This document shows, one piece after another, positions 1-48,867 of a DNA stretch of 64,000 nt. Below the pieces are notes generated by a model that was not told the origin of the DNA, searched no databases, and saw only the letters and a list, made by a program, of their open reading frames with translations. Every line of letters starts with the position of its first letter. Positions within the stretch are counted from its first letter, which is position 1. Origin of the DNA: Imbricaverruca yamaguchii (taxonomy: Eukaryota; Arthropoda; Thecostraca; Neoverrucidae); NCBI GenBank assembly GCA_034440575.1, contig JAOTOL010001635.1:542001-606000 (forward strand), in the 5' to 3' direction. The translations under genes were made by a program, and so were the position numbers.

Positions 1-399
1 TGAACTGGATGAGTGATAGACATACGCAGCCACGGGGGAGGTGGTTCTGACTCCCTCATTAGCAGTCAGATGTGCACTAGGTCGAGCGGTGAATTTTTAG
101 GTTCCTTTACCACTCGAAACCTCAAATTGTCGGCGTGTTTCGCATGAAAATCCTGCAGGCGGCATTCGTGGTTAACATGTACTCGCCACACCAACTTGAA
201 ACATGTCTGTCTTTATGTGCAACATGGTCGACAACATGCAATGCAGGCGTGTTGGACGCGCTCCATGGGTTGTTCGCTGCTCGTCATGGCATAATGCTAC
301 CACTCTGATTAGCTGGATATTTGGACATCCCGTATACCTGCAGCAGCCTCACCTGTAATTTCCACATTTCAAGCCTATCCAGCACGGTCGACACTTCAC
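1..399. other. Non-coding sequence, no feature seen
   Basis: Unique-looking sequence. If the 400-762 exon is real, this is the start of its downstream intron. I see no open frame, repeat or RNA gene. Confidence 0.4.
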
Positions 400-762
400 C
401 TGAAGTACGGTTTGCTTTGACTGGACCACACGAACCCGTTGACGATGAGCTGGAGGCAGCGTCGCGCGGTCTTCCTTAGCACCGTAACCAGCCTGCACAG
501 CAGGCTCGGCCGCCGCTCTTCCGGCACCAGCCGCTCTTCCAGGGACAGGTCGTCGCCGAGGGCGAGCAGTCGCCTCAGCCGGAAGAGGCCGGCGGCTGGC
601 GACTCTACCACCAGCGGCTCGTCCTCGTCCTCGCCCTCATCCTGGCCCTCTCCCTTGACCCGTATCGATGGCGGCCCAGCACGCTTCGTCTTGAGCCGGA
701 TCTTCTGCAGTGGCTCGACGGCGGCCGACGGTGTCGTCAGACTGCTGTCCAGGAAGTCCATC
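400..762 (-). CDS. Possible first coding exon of an unrecognised minus-strand gene (partial)
   Basis: On the minus strand an ATG at 761-759 opens a frame of about 120 codons (starting MDFLDSSLTT) that runs to a good donor, CAG|GTGAAG, at 400/399. Unspliced reading hits TGA two bases into the intron. Directly before the ATG is an acceptor-like GGCAG, so it could also be an internal exon. The peptide has an acidic run (GEGQDEGEDEDEP, residues about 38-50), then a Leu/Arg-rich stretch and a hydrophobic patch near the end. No domain is recognised and there is no signal peptide. Later exons would lie left of the window. The opposite strand is also open here, which is common in GC-rich DNA, so the coding claim rests on composition and the donor. 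Confidence 0.35.
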
Positions 763-819
763 CTGCCGCGACGCCTGGACAGCGGCAAGAGAAGGCCGCG
801 GCAGGAACAGTAGATCGCG

Positions 820-1075
820 ACAGGAGCAGGAGATCGCGGCAGGAGCAGGAGACAGCGGCAGGAGCAGGGTACTGCGGCAGGGACAGAAAACTGCGGCAGG
901 AATAGAAAAACTGCGGTAGGAGCAGTGTACCGCAGGCTAGAGCAGAGTACTGCAGCAGGAGCAGAACACTGCGACGGGAGCAGAGTATCGCTGCAGTAGA
1001 TGAGCACAACGACAGGAGCAGAGAACCGTGGCAGGAGCGGAACACTACGGCTGACACAAAGCACCACAGAAGAAG
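820..1075. repeat. Minisatellite, irregular 15-30 bp unit (gcggcaggagcag)
   Basis: Degenerate tandem copies of a GGCAGGAGCAG core. Read on the minus strand, each unit is a C/T-rich tract ending in CCGCAG or similar, which resembles a 3' splice site. The array lies directly upstream of the possible minus-strand exon at 400-762. Confidence 0.85.
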
Positions 1076-1269
1076 CACTACCGAAACAAATACATAGTCT
1101 GAACTACAAGATCACTCGCGGACTTTGCAACCGCGAGGTATTGAGTGAAGACGTTCAGTTACAGTAGAATACTGGCTGTATGTACAGCATCTTCATAAAC
1201 TTGCCCCTTCACTGTTGTATGGCATTTATTGAAATGCAGGTATTCGGCATCTTTGACTTCTTCCTAGCG

Positions 1270-1712
1270 TGCAGCTGTCTCTTAGTCCGGAACTCACGTA
1301 TGGAGTCCGGGACTGACGTGCAGCTGTGTTGGAGTCAGGGACTGACGTGCAGTTGTCTTTGAATCCGGGACTGACGTGCAGTTGTCTTGGAGTCCGGGAC
1401 TGACGTGCAGTTGTGTCGAATTCTGTGACTGACGTGCAGCAGTCTTGGAGTCCGGGACTGACGTGCAGCTGTCTTAGAGTCCGGGTCTGACGTGCAGCTG
1501 TCTTGGAGTCCGGGACTGATGTGCAGCTGTCTTAGAGTCCGGGACTGACGTGCAACAAGCTTGGGAGTCTGTAGCTAACTGCAACTGTCTTGAAATAGGA
1601 GACTGACGTGCAACAGCGTTGGAGTGGGAGACAGACGTGCAACAACATTGGAATGGGAGACTGACGTGCAACAGTATTAGAGTCTGGGACTGACGTGCAG
1701 CTTCCTCGAAGT
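1270..1712. repeat. Minisatellite, about 29-bp unit
   Basis: About 14 copies of a unit with core GTCCGGGACTGACGTGCAG, drifting in the second half where the spacer becomes AACAGCGTTGGAGTGGG. Open frames here are by-products of the repeat. Confidence 0.9.
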
Positions 1713-1714
1713 TG

Positions 1715-2058
1715 TCACAGCCGTGCCGCTGCCTATGAGGCGGAGGAGCTGCTGCGGTATGTGCAGCTGCTTCAGATGCGGAGCAGCAGCTGCAGTAGGT
1801 ACAGGGTGCAGCTGCCTCAGAGACGGAGCAGCTTTTGCGGTGCAGCTGCCTCAGAGGCGGAGCAGCTGCTGCAGTAGGTGCAGGGTACAGCTGCCTCAGA
1901 TGCGGACCAGCAGCTGCAGTAGGTGCAGGATGCAGCTGCCTCAGAGACGGAGCAGCTGCTGCGGTGCAGCTGCCTCAGATGCGGTGCAGCAGCTGCTGCA
2001 GTGCAGCTGCCTCAGATGCGGAGCAACAGCTGCAGTAGGTGCAGGATGCAGCTGCCGC
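1715..2058. repeat. CAGCTG-rich minisatellite, compound unit
   Basis: Repeats of GCAGCTGCCTCAGATGCGG and GCAGCTGCAGTAGGTGCAGG in alternating order, about 10 copies. Rich in the E-box palindrome CAGCTG. It follows the previous array almost without a gap. Confidence 0.9.
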
Positions 2059-3348
2059 GGTGGCTGGGCCCAGCGACTGTCACACCGTCCTATCTGTCCA
2101 CAGTTACTACCTCCCGCTATCTGTCACGTAGCGGCGCAGGCGGTGCTATCGTGGAGACTTTGAGCGTGCCGGTGTCTCTGTGACGAACGTCACGCTGGCA
2201 ATCGAATGTTTTGCGCGATTAGCAGTACGCATGAAGCTTAATTTGCACCTGCACCTGTATTTGGCATGGTGATCGCCAGAGGCGCTAATTTCTACAAATT
2301 ATTGGGGGGGGGGGGACTACATGAAGGCAATGGGCAGGCCCAATTGGATTGGGGGCGTGGCACACTCCATAGGATCAGCTGTATGCATCAGAGCAAAGGG
2401 CCAACGTGCCGACTTGATGACGACGGCAGTGATTTCGCGGCGTGGGTTAATGAGGATGAAATGTAAACACAAATTGGTGGATACCGGGGATCTGTCTCAA
2501 CAGTCGGATGGAGGGTATCATTTTAAGACCGTTTTAAGCATTTTGTGTTTGAAAGTATACGGTGCTGATTCATAGGTGTCATCAAGAAGTTTTTATAGGT
2601 GGTTGAGATTTTGATTCAGGGATGCCATGAATCTTTATTTTAAAGGGTGGTGAGGATGCTAATTCAGGGATGTCACCAGGAAATTGTGCTGAAGTATGGT
2701 GAGAGGAGTGGAAATGCCGGATCCAGATAACTTGCAAGGAATATGCAGACATTTTGAAAGTGTTATTTGATAGATTAGCTGTGAGGGACTTGGAGGGACC
2801 AAGGATTTGTATGCCGGTGTCGGTGGCATTGCCGGTTCCGGGTCGTTTTCAATATCTTGCGCAAAAGATGAGATGCCGGTTCACAAGCTTCACCAGGGTT
2901 TACGTCTGGGTGTGATAGAATCTCTATCATGCGTACTTGTTTAGTTTAATGCGATGCGCCAAATTTGATAGCCTACCTAATTTAGTATACTCCCAATATT
3001 AATTCATAAAGCAGGGGAATATATTTCTGAAAATTCTTAAAGCGAATGCGCAATACTTGGAGGCAATGGGCGGGCCCAAATAGATTGTTGGGCGATTGCA
3101 CACTCCATATGATCCAACGTTAAAACTTGAAAATATTTGGGGAACCAACAATGAAGGTGCATCTTCCCCCTGAAAAGAATACAAACCACCTATGACATAG
3201 ACCCATTAGCTGAGAGATAAAGTTAATTGGAGACTACGCTCTATTTGTTTGTTTTTAGGGCTGTAGGGCGCATTGACTGTATTGATCATGTAACGCCCAG
3301 TAATTATTTTTCACCGAAACTGCTCATTCTATGTCGTTCACCTCTTTT
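2059..3348. other. Non-coding stretch with two degenerate dispersed-repeat fragments
   Basis: Contains a run of 12 G at 2304-2315. Two fragments (about 2320-2400 and 3055-3160) share words such as GGCAATGGGC and CACACTCCATA with each other and with the arms of the inverted-repeat element at 36935-38486. No coding sequence recognised. Confidence 0.5.
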
Positions 3349-3351
3349 TGC

Positions 3352-3548
3352 ACCAGACGCCCATGCCTACACCCGGTGCCTATATATACACCCGGCGCCT
3401 ATGCCTACACCCGGCGCCTATGCCTATACCCAACGTCCATGTCTACACCCGGCGCCCACACCAACACCCGGCGCCTGTGCCTACACCCGACGTCTATGCC
3501 TACACCCGACGTCTATGCCTACACCCGGCGCCTGTGCCTACACCCACC
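3352..3548. repeat. Minisatellite, 18-bp unit (cctacacccggcgcctatg)
   Basis: About ten 18-bp copies, with GGCGCC alternating with GACGTC. Because 18 is a multiple of 3, all plus frames remain open. They read as low-complexity peptides and are not taken as genes. Confidence 0.9.
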
Positions 3549-6369
3549 GCCACCTCTGCAGAACGGAGGACCCTTCCGGAGCTGCGGCGCACCACCGGAA
3601 ATGACCGAATTCCACGCCGGTATGCCGCCTCACGCAGGAATGCGGCCACGTGGATTTGTGATTTTTGGGGATGAATAAAACATTTTGGTCGATTCTTTCC
3701 AGCCAATGTCATGACCGTAATGACAAACTATATGCAGATTTACCGGGGACGACGGACATCATCAGCGCCGCCAGCGGATACCCTGCATTTGACCCATGGC
3801 TCGTGTAGACATCAAGCAGACACCGTCGCCACCATCGCTAACCCTCGGTGTTTTTCTGCCACGTGCTCCCTCGCGCCGTGGGGTAAGTGTTTGCGCTGGC
3901 CCCGCGCGTCGCGCCACCTGGCGGTGTTTTCAACTTCGCGCGCCACGCGCCGCGCGGCTCTTTGTGTGTCGACCTTTGTGTGGCCGCTGGACGCGCCCCT
4001 TTGCGCGCTGCTGATTGGTTCAGCCTTGTGGCGTACACTCGCTGACATAGCATTCGGCCACAAATCGTGAGGGCCGGCCGCGCCATAGAGCATAGGAATG
4101 ACGCTGTCGGGCAGGTGGTGATGCCGTGTCGGAGCTCGTATGCAGCAGCGTTTGAAGGGGGAGCGGGAAAGTCGACGCTGTCTTTGTTAGACGCTGAGGG
4201 GTGCAGTGGGTCCTTGTTCGGTAGCCGTCGAACTGGGCGGTCGGTGCGGGTGCCGGTCGCGGCTGCGTTATCTCGCTGTGGTTTTGCGGGTGCGATAGGC
4301 GCGGGTGAGGGCTGCAGTGAGTGGCTCTGTTTGCTTTCGTAGGCTGACTGCGGTGAGGTGCGGCGGTGTCGGTGTGCTAAATCACGGTCGTGGTCGGTAG
4401 TGGCCCGATTGTGGCTGGTGACTTGCGTCGTCGCTAGTGTTGTACAGTGCGGTCGCGAGAGAGCTCTGTTGCGTGAGAAGTTCCGCAGGAGCCCGGTAGC
4501 AGCTTCCGAGGCTGATGCTGCGGTTGCCGGTGGTGTTGCGTGCGACGTTAGTGATCTCTGGTGTGCTCATTGCCCTGCTCCCTGTCTCCGTGACTGTTCC
4601 TGGCGTCCATGATCGCTCGACGACCACGTGCTTGTTGCCTGCGTCCCGCGCCGGCACTTTCGCGCCAAAACGCGGCCATGTGAAAACCCGCCCTGACCTT
4701 GAGGTCTGTACCCTGACCCAGCGGTCGGACGAAATTTCATCGATCACATTTATGTGGTGATTTGTCAGGGCTCTGGGCATAAGTGGTGGGTGTCGTGCCC
4801 TTTTGTTGACTGGTTTTGGTGGCTATTAATTGCGAACCGGCCATTACATTGGCGTAGGTTTCTAAATTATTTGGGAGGATTTTTTCTTATTCTATAACCG
4901 CTTCGCTGATAGATTTAGCCCAGGTGGCCCATGTGGCTCTTCAGCCTTACCACTGTATGCCTATTTTAGATTCAAGGATATAGTGTAGTGGTTTGGTACC
5001 AAGAGTGAGTGGGTTCCCGTATACTACAATATACTTGATGTATATTGTGGTATCATAGTGCTAGCCTGAATTATAATGTGGCTCTGCCCATACCCTAGCG
5101 ACTACTGTCGTGAAATTCCATGAAGCCCGTTGAGGTCCTGGCGGTCGGCCATAAAGCTGTGAGTCAGTTGCGAGGTATGTGCGGAACGTGTAGGTGGTCG
5201 TTTACCACAAGATTAGGATTGGTGTATGAACAAGCGAGTCTACCTCTGAATTTGTACGGAAAATGGACAAGAGACCCGACCGTTTCCGCATCAGAAAAAG
5301 TGACCGTTAGCTATGGCATTTTAAGTGATTTTGTCTGGGTATCAAACTAGATGTACTTGCCGTTTTGATCTTTGCTAACTTACATTATATTTGTTCAGAA
5401 ATGTATTGTATTAATTCGAAGAGCAAAGAATCGCACTCCCGCCGTTATCTGCCGATTACGGCGCGATGCCCGGTCCCGCGGCTGAAGTACGGAGCCTTTG
5501 CGTCTTGCCCTGGCTCAGCATGTCATACTGTTTTGCGTACATTCAATTTACATCTGAGGCACGATGTCCTTTAATTACTTCCGATGGCGTTACTTTATAT
5601 ATAGTTCGAATATGGTCAATTTGTGGTTCTAGCAGGCAAAATTTGACTGGACAATCAAGAGTGGGAGCAAATAGAGCTAAACGTTTCATTACGTATTCCC
5701 AAGATCCGAAACCAAACTAGAAGCAAGTGTTCTGTAATGAGAGCAGTTTGTAGTGTGGCCACAGGAGCCGGTCCTCTATATCAGATCAACTTCCGCAATT
5801 AGTGTGGAATAATTATTCGTGTCTTAACTTCTGCAACTAGCAGAAGTAAATGGGACTTGGTGCAGGGGCACTTTCAGAAGCAATAAGGCTTAATAACAAA
5901 GATGTATCTAGAGGGATGGGGGAGGAATTGGGACCGTGCCTCATCTCCTAAAAGGCTGATTGTTACCGAAATTATGCACGAGCATGACGTTGAACATGAA
6001 GGATATTTGATGAGCCGTTTGTCTTAGGTAGACCCGACGAATGCTAGCCTGAAATCTCAGTTTCAGAATCTGACATTTTGCATTGTCGCCAAAGCCAGGC
6101 TTCTGGATCCTCCCCTGCCCCTACATAGCTGCCGTGTTCGCAACGTCTGCGGTGCCTCTGCTCACCGGCAGATGAACGACTTCGACAGACAACGTGCTGG
6201 AGTCGCCCCTGCCCGGCGGAGCCTCTCGCAGAGCAACTGAGCGCGGCGGCACGCCCAGTCGAGGCCGACGGACGCGGTACCGGTCGTGACGCGTGCAACA
6301 TTGTGACTGACTGCTAATATTGCACTTGTCCCGGCCTGCACCGCGCACCGTCACCGGCCTCGGCAGCGC
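3549..6369. other. Non-coding stretch; GC-rich CpG-containing block at about 3870-4700
   Basis: The 3870-4700 block is visibly rich in GC and CpG compared with the AT-rich flanks, and could be a CpG-dense regulatory segment. No exon with good splice sites and no recognisable protein was found on either strand. From 4780 to 6040 the sequence is AT-richer and featureless. Confidence 0.4.
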
Positions 6370-6912
6370 GGCTCTGCGCCGGCCGCTGCTCTCCTCTGGA
6401 CTGCACCCACCGTCGGCGTTACGGGTGCCGCTGCTCTCCTCTGGACTGCACCCGCCGTCAGCGTTACGGGTGCCGCTGCTCTCCTCGGGACTGCACCCGC
6501 CGTCGGCGTTACGGGTGCCGCTGCTCCCCTCGAGAATGCACCCACCGTCGGCGTTACGGGTGCCGCTGCTCTCCTCTGGACTGCACCCCCCGTCAGCGTT
6601 ACGGGTGCCGCTGTTCTCCTCGGGACTGCACCCGCCGTCGGCGTTACGGGTGCCGCTGCTCTCCTCTGGACTGCACCCGCCGTCTCCGTTACGGGTGCCG
6701 CTGCTCTCCTCTGGACTGCACCCGCCGTCGGCGTTACGGGTGCCGCTGCTCTCCTCTGCACTGCACCCGCTGTCGGCGTTACGGGTGCCGCTGCACCCGC
6801 CGTCGGCGTTACGGGTGCCGCTGCTCTCCTCTGGACTGTACCCGCCGTCAGCGTCACGGGTGCCGCTGCTCCCCTCGGGACTGCACCCGCCGTCGGCGTT
6901 ACGGGTGCCAGC
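6370..6912. repeat. Minisatellite, 45-bp unit, open in one frame on each strand
   Basis: Twelve copies of a 45-bp unit (core GTGCCGCTGCTCTCCTC, then GGACTGCACCCGCCGTC). Since 45 is a multiple of 3, reading frames pass straight through. The plus frame gives a 15-residue repeat VPLLSSGLHPPSALR and the minus frame SGTRNADGGCSPEES. The minus frame continues into unique sequence down to 6121. The three commonest substitutions fall at third codon positions in both of these frames, so it is undecided whether it is coding. Confidence 0.9.
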
Positions 6913-8344
6913 TGCCGCCACCCGAACTGAAGCCATTCGGCGGCGTGGGGTACTGCAATTAGGCTCTCCGGGCGTCGGCACCGGCTGGCAGTGATGCGAG
7001 ACTCGTCACAAACTGATGTGTACGCAACATTCTTACTCTTGATAATTATCCACGATCGAAAAGTTTTAGATCTTAATATAGTTCTATGCAAAGCACTGCA
7101 TTACTTCCCAATGTGGGCCAAGCCGTTTCGTCTAATTTTACTTTAAATCGTTGTACGCAAGGGAATAGTATATTTCTTCTCGCAAGCAATCCAATTCGGT
7201 GACTTGTATCTGGGCGCCTCAGTGTCAAATGATAGAGGTTTATCGGTTATTTTGGTAAGAATGCGACATGATTTGGCTGGAAAGCATTGGTGTGACATCA
7301 TTTCGTCCGTCTTCTGGTTACGAAGGACAAGCAAGCAGGATCGGTCCAAAGTCTTCTCTCGTGATGTCTGGGATTGGATCTGGTTCTCTCAGGCGAGACT
7401 CGCTGGACGTCGACAACGTCCGGGGGAGGGCTCTCAACCAGTCGGGCCCTGTAGGGTTCTGCTAGTCCAGGGACACTGGAATAGTACCGGATATCCCCCC
7501 GTGAACTCTATGGATCCTCCAATAAGGTCTGGGTTACACAACAGTAGCTGGAGGGACGGAGGAGTGAGATTCAGTGATGCTTCGGTGAGAAGGTAATTAG
7601 TCGGTGGAGGCGAAGTACAGTGCGATCCATTTCGACACCCTGGTCTGCTCAGTCATTTGACGTCACCAGCTTTGGAGCAGATCGCTCGGTGGCTGAGCAT
7701 CCTCCGGTCTGTGAGGTCTAGTCTCAAGACATGACTGTCCGAAGTCTGCCATCCTGACTATTAACCTGTTGCTTCCATTCAGTGGCCTGTTTAAAGGGCT
7801 CCATGTCGTTCTGTCATGCGTATTTGGAAAATTTTGCACTTGGTGCTTTGGCACCCTCGAGATTTGCGTAGTACCTACTCCTGACGCCAACAAAACATCC
7901 TACGTTAACGAGGATCCTACGAGTAGACACCATCAGTTATCTCAAGCTTGAACTAAGCCCTAGTACATTTACCAGATCTCGCATTGCACTCTGAGGTGCC
8001 GAGTGAGCGCTCCAACTGCTGCCCTACCCGCCACCACGGCCTGTGTGAGAGCTTTGCGCAGCGGCGACACAGTAACCAATGAGGCCTATTCCAAGGTGAT
8101 ACTATTGCTAGTTGAAAGCTTCTGCTATCCGCATGTGGCGCCACCTATTCCGGTTCATATGTGGTGCCACCTATCCGTGCTCGAGTTGCATGACGCGAAC
8201 ACTCCTGGTCGCTGATCTGCAACGCTTCACGGTCAGCTCGCTGATCCTGTGCTGACTCGTCAGCTTGCGGTTCGCCAGGCAAGTTACGTGAAATTTTCGT
8301 CTGGCCAGTAAGAGCTGTCCACGTCCATTGTTTCTGGTTCTATA
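6913..8344. other. Non-coding stretch, nothing recognised
   Basis: Only short open frames and one CRE octamer TGACGTCA at 7658-7665. No repeat or RNA gene seen. Confidence 0.4.
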
Positions 8345-10020
8345 TAGTTATATAGTTCAGTGACATGGTATCTCACAAATGATGTTGATTTCATTGATAG
8401 TGATGTTTACAATCATATCATGAAAATAAAGCCAAACAAGGGAGCAGGACCTCATGATATTTATGCTAAGGTGTTGCGAGAAACTGAAAAGAAACTGGCA
8501 TTTCCACTTAGTATAATATTTTGTAGATCAGTTTCACAAAATGAAATTCCAACCGATTGGAAAAGGGCAAATGTAGTCCCTATTTTCAAGAAAAGGGAAA
8601 GAGGGAAAGTTGAAAACTATAGGCCAGTAAGTCTCGCATCCCTAGTCTGCAAGGTACTCTAATCAATTATCAAGGATAGAATAGTTAGTTATCTGGAAGG
8701 TAGCAGATTGATTCAAGATACTCAACATGGGTTTAGAAAAGGACGATCGTGTCTCACAAACCTCTTGTACTTTTTGAACTTCGCCACAGAACAATTTGAT
8801 CAGGGAAATCAGGTTGATGTAGCATATCTTGACTTTAGTAAGGCCTTTGACAAGGTACCCCATAAACGGTTAATGATACAGCTTCAGTCCCATGGTATTG
8901 CAGATAGCATCTTAAAATGGATAGAGTTGTGGCTTTCAGATAGACAGCAAAGAGTGATGCTAAATGGTACAAAGTCATGACAAAATGTTCTTAGTGGAGT
9001 CCCCCAGGGGTCGGTACTGGGGCCACTACTGTTAATTATATTTGTAAATAACATTGAAAGTGGCCTAAGCAGAAGTTTTGAAATTTGCGGATGATTTGAA
9101 GGTCTTTAGGGCAATAACAGGTCAAGATGAGCATATCTCGCTGCAAAAAGACTTAGACGAACTTGTGAAGTGGTTCGAAAAATGGCAAATTAAATTAAAT
9201 TTTGTTAAGTGCAAAATCATGCATGTAGGTAAGCAGCATATGAAGGCTACATACTTGATGGGTGGCCAAGTGCTGTCAGTGACCCAACATAAGGATTTAG
9301 GTGTTATTCTAAACACAAAACTGGGGGCATCAGAACAGGCCAAGGAAGCCAGGAAGAAGGCACTGAGAATGCTCTGGGCAATACATAGGAATGTATCATA
9401 CAGAAGTGATGAAGTGATCAGGAAGCTTTACTATGCATACGTCAGGCCACATTTGGAATACTGCATCCAAGCTTGGTCTCCTAGCTATGAAAAAGATTGT
9501 TGGCTTTTAGAGAGAGTACAAAAGAGGGCTACAAAAATGGTTAATGGCATAAGCAACTTGGCATATGAGGAAAGATTGAAGAAATTGAATATGTTTTCAC
9601 TTAGATATAGAAGGCTGAGAAGAGATCTCATCGAGGTCTTTGAATTTGTATATGGTCTGGAGAGTGGATACCTTGGGGAAATGTTTCAATTGAACAGAAA
9701 TGATGCAATTAGAGGTCATAAATTCAAAATTAAAGTTAACCACAGCAGAACAAGGTTAAGGCAAACTTTCTTCACCAACAGGGTAGTGGAACACTGGAAC
9801 CAGCTGCCAGAAAACATTGTCAGTAGCAGCACATTGAACATCTTTAAAAACAGCATAGACAATCATTATAAGAATAGAGGGCTTTCTTTTCAGTATTACG
9901 GGGAGGGCTGATTGCCATATTTGGTGGGCAACTGGTTCAGTGTACAGAGTGGAGCCAAGAAGGGCCCTTGTGGCTCATAGTTGCATTAATCTTTTATGTC
10001 TTTATGTCTATGTCTTTATG
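8345..10020 (+). mobile_element. CR1/Jockey-like LINE, 5'-truncated and decayed copy
   Basis: The 3' part of a non-LTR retrotransposon: reverse transcriptase, then the C-terminal region, then a tail of repeated TTTATGTC octamers (about 9992-10020). The 5' part, including any endonuclease, is missing. The 3' half is shared at high identity with the copy at 49684-50378, so both belong to one family. The left boundary is approximate and no target duplication was seen. Confidence 0.93.
8360..9911 (+). pseudogene. LINE reverse transcriptase, inactivated
   Basis: Reverse-transcriptase blocks appear in order: KPNKGAGPHDI and NYRPVSL near the start, then HGFRKGRSC, LDFSKAFDKVPH, SGVPQGSVLGPLL and KFADDLK. 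Near the end are RPHLEYCIQAWSP and the thumb-like EERLKKLNMFSLRYRRLR. The frame is broken by an in-frame TAA at about 8660, a TGA at 8978-8980, and a frameshift at about 9075 just before the FADD catalytic motif. The last segment (9078-9911) is intact to its own stop. Confidence 0.93.
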
Positions 10021-11183
10021 GTTCTCCTCTCCAGATGGAGGAGGTGGCAGATGATCGTGCAGCATGTAGCGCTCTTTTCGCCTTCAACAGGGCATTGGGC
10101 GAGGGCGTCCACATACAACCTACACGCCGTACTTCAGGTGCCGAGATTGCTATAGCCTTCATTTTTGTCCTCGCCTGCAACAATCTGAAGTGCTTTTTTC
10201 CCTGAATGTCGGGCCTTCAGCGATAAAAAGCCTCGGTCGCTTCTTCAAAGAATGCCGCCGAGCATATCGTGTTTTGTTGCGGAGGAGAGCGTCCTGGTCT
10301 GTCTCCAGCTTGAGTCGAGGCTTAAGTTGTGGCACGTGGACTAGAAGTTGCTAGGTTGACCCCACGCTTTTCGCAGCCGCATTAAAAAAGCATACATGAC
10401 TCGTCAGCTGTGTGTCATAATAGCCGATACTACCCGTGCTGGGTCTCTTTGTTCAGACCCATATTTAGAGGGTACGATGTGGAGTGCCTTCACGCTTAGT
10501 ACACCTGTGATTTACTCATGAATTTTGTTAACAAAAGGTCACTTTTGTATGTATACAGCAATGAATACAGCGACACAAATTTGTCGATGTCCAAGCTTCG
10601 TTCACACCTGGCTTTTTCTGTCGGCTACTCCAACTGGCTATTTCGTAAAATAAAAGCTCACATCTTTAACGACTGATTAGACGGGCAGGTTAGCCCACTC
10701 GTCGGACACGTCTCCAGCAACGGTGACATGGACCCCGTCCGTAGCGACATTTCAGATGTCATAAGCGACATTTCAGATGTCGCTTGATGCGAAAATGGGG
10801 ACACTGCAAAAAGATGCTTCACTTCCCCAAGGGTTGTCAGTTTATCATGTGGGGTTTGACCAACCGAAAACTATCAGGTGAGGTCCGAACCCTGGGGATC
10901 CTAGCGACGGGGACACCCATGATGCCTGGGCATGCTACGACTACGCAAACGTATATATCTGGTCGGAGTGAGTGTATGGCCGTAATGAGTCGTCGGCCAC
11001 GATGTTTCGTTGGTCACGAAGAGTCGGTCATTCTGGGACCGTGGGCATGAGTCGCTGGTCACAATGAATTAATGGTCACGAGTTCGTGGTCACGGTGAGC
11101 ATCCGGTGACGGTGAGTGCCCGGTTGTGGTGAGAATTATCCGACTCTTGACGAGGGTTCCTGTTCATGACTGGTCACTGGCCC
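10021..11183. other. Non-coding stretch upstream of the secreted-protein gene
   Basis: Includes a short direct duplication of GCGACATTTCAGATGTC near 10748-10785. No exon recognised. Confidence 0.4.
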
Positions 11184-11395
11184 ATGGTGAGCGGCGAGTC
11201 ATGGTGAGCGGCGAGTCATGGTGAGCGGCGAGTCACGGTGAGAGGCGAGTCATGGTGAGAGGCGAGTCATGGTGAGCGGCGAGTCACGGTGAGAGGCGAG
11301 TCATGGTGAGAGGCGAGTCATGGTGAGAGGCGAGTCATGGTGAGAGGCGAGTCATGGTGAGCGGCGAGTCACGGTGAGCGGCAAGTTATAGTGAG
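11184..11395. repeat. Promoter-proximal minisatellite, 17-bp unit
   Basis: About 12 copies of TCATGGTGAGCGGCGAG with C/A and T/C variants, ending about 250 bp before the start codon of the secreted-protein gene. The unit contains GGTGAG, a donor-like word. Confidence 0.92.
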
Positions 11396-11617
11396 TGCCA
11401 AGTCACTGGCGGACATCGTAGCCGGCGGACATCGTGGGATCGGTCACGGGACGAGGCGCGCTGCGGAAATTCCCGCCGGTGCCTCGCGGAGCAAGGCGCG
11501 CAGCGTGTTCCGGTTCTGTTGTCGCTGCGATCGCTGCCCGGATCGCCGTGCCCGCCTCCCAACTCTGTCCGTCGGGGGCGCCCTCTTCACCCGCTCGCCC
11601 GCTCGAGACCGGAGACC

Positions 11618-11625
11618 GGTCAGTC
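11618..11625 (+). promoter_or_regulatory. Candidate arthropod-type initiator (TCAGTC)
   Basis: TCAGTC matches the arthropod initiator consensus TCAKTY and lies 26-28 bases before the ATG at 11648, in a CpG-rich block (11400-11700). No TATA box is seen about 30 bases upstream. A 5' UTR this short is possible but unproven, and the true start may lie further upstream. Confidence 0.3.
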
Positions 11626-11647
11626 GTGACTGTACGCGCGAGCTGCG

Positions 11648-48399
<36,752 letters not shown>

Positions 48400-48558
48400 T
48401 CACAGCCTCTACGCAGCTTTTTCTTCTTATGTCGGAATCCTGTTGAAGGTGATTGTTACGATGACCCTGGAAGGGACCATTCTAGTGCCGTTAGCAATTT
48501 GTTTATGGAGTGGTCAGTTATATTAATTTAGAGTAAATTGACATGGGTGACCACCAGG

Positions 48559-48564
48559 AATAAA
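48559..48564 (+). terminator. Candidate polyadenylation signal AATAAA
   Basis: First AATAAA on the plus strand after the predicted stop codon, about 630 bp downstream. Its use is inferred only from position. Confidence 0.3.
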
Positions 48565-48809
48565 TGGCGTGTCGGCTGTTGGGATGCTAAGCACCTTGTC
48601 GACGTTTTGCTGTCGTGTTTGTAGTTGCAGGGTTCAGACATGCATATGAAATATAGTGCTCTTATATACCATTGTTTAATACAACAAATAATGGCTCTTA
48701 AGTGCTCCTGGGTTTTAGACATTGCGTGAGACGAAATGTACGACCCTCAATATACCAGGAGGTGCTGAGTTTACATGAAAAGTAGCGTTAGGGATTATGC
48801 TATATTACT

Positions 48810-48867
48810 CAACGTTTCGGCCAGGGGCCATCGTCAGGAGTGACGATGGCCACTGGCCGAAACGTTG
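48810..48867. other. 58-bp near-perfect hairpin (cgtttcggcca)
   Basis: CAACGTTTCGGCCAGGGGCC at the left pairs with the mirror sequence ending GGCCGAAACGTTG: 27-bp arms, one mismatch, 4-base loop GGAG. Similar GGCCGAAACGTT words recur in repeats of many animal genomes; the family was not identified here. Confidence 0.9.

Noticed and set aside
4965..5035. tRNA-like words (TAGTGTAGTGG, GGGTTCCC)
   Set aside because: No acceptor stem or anticodon arm can be folded convincingly.
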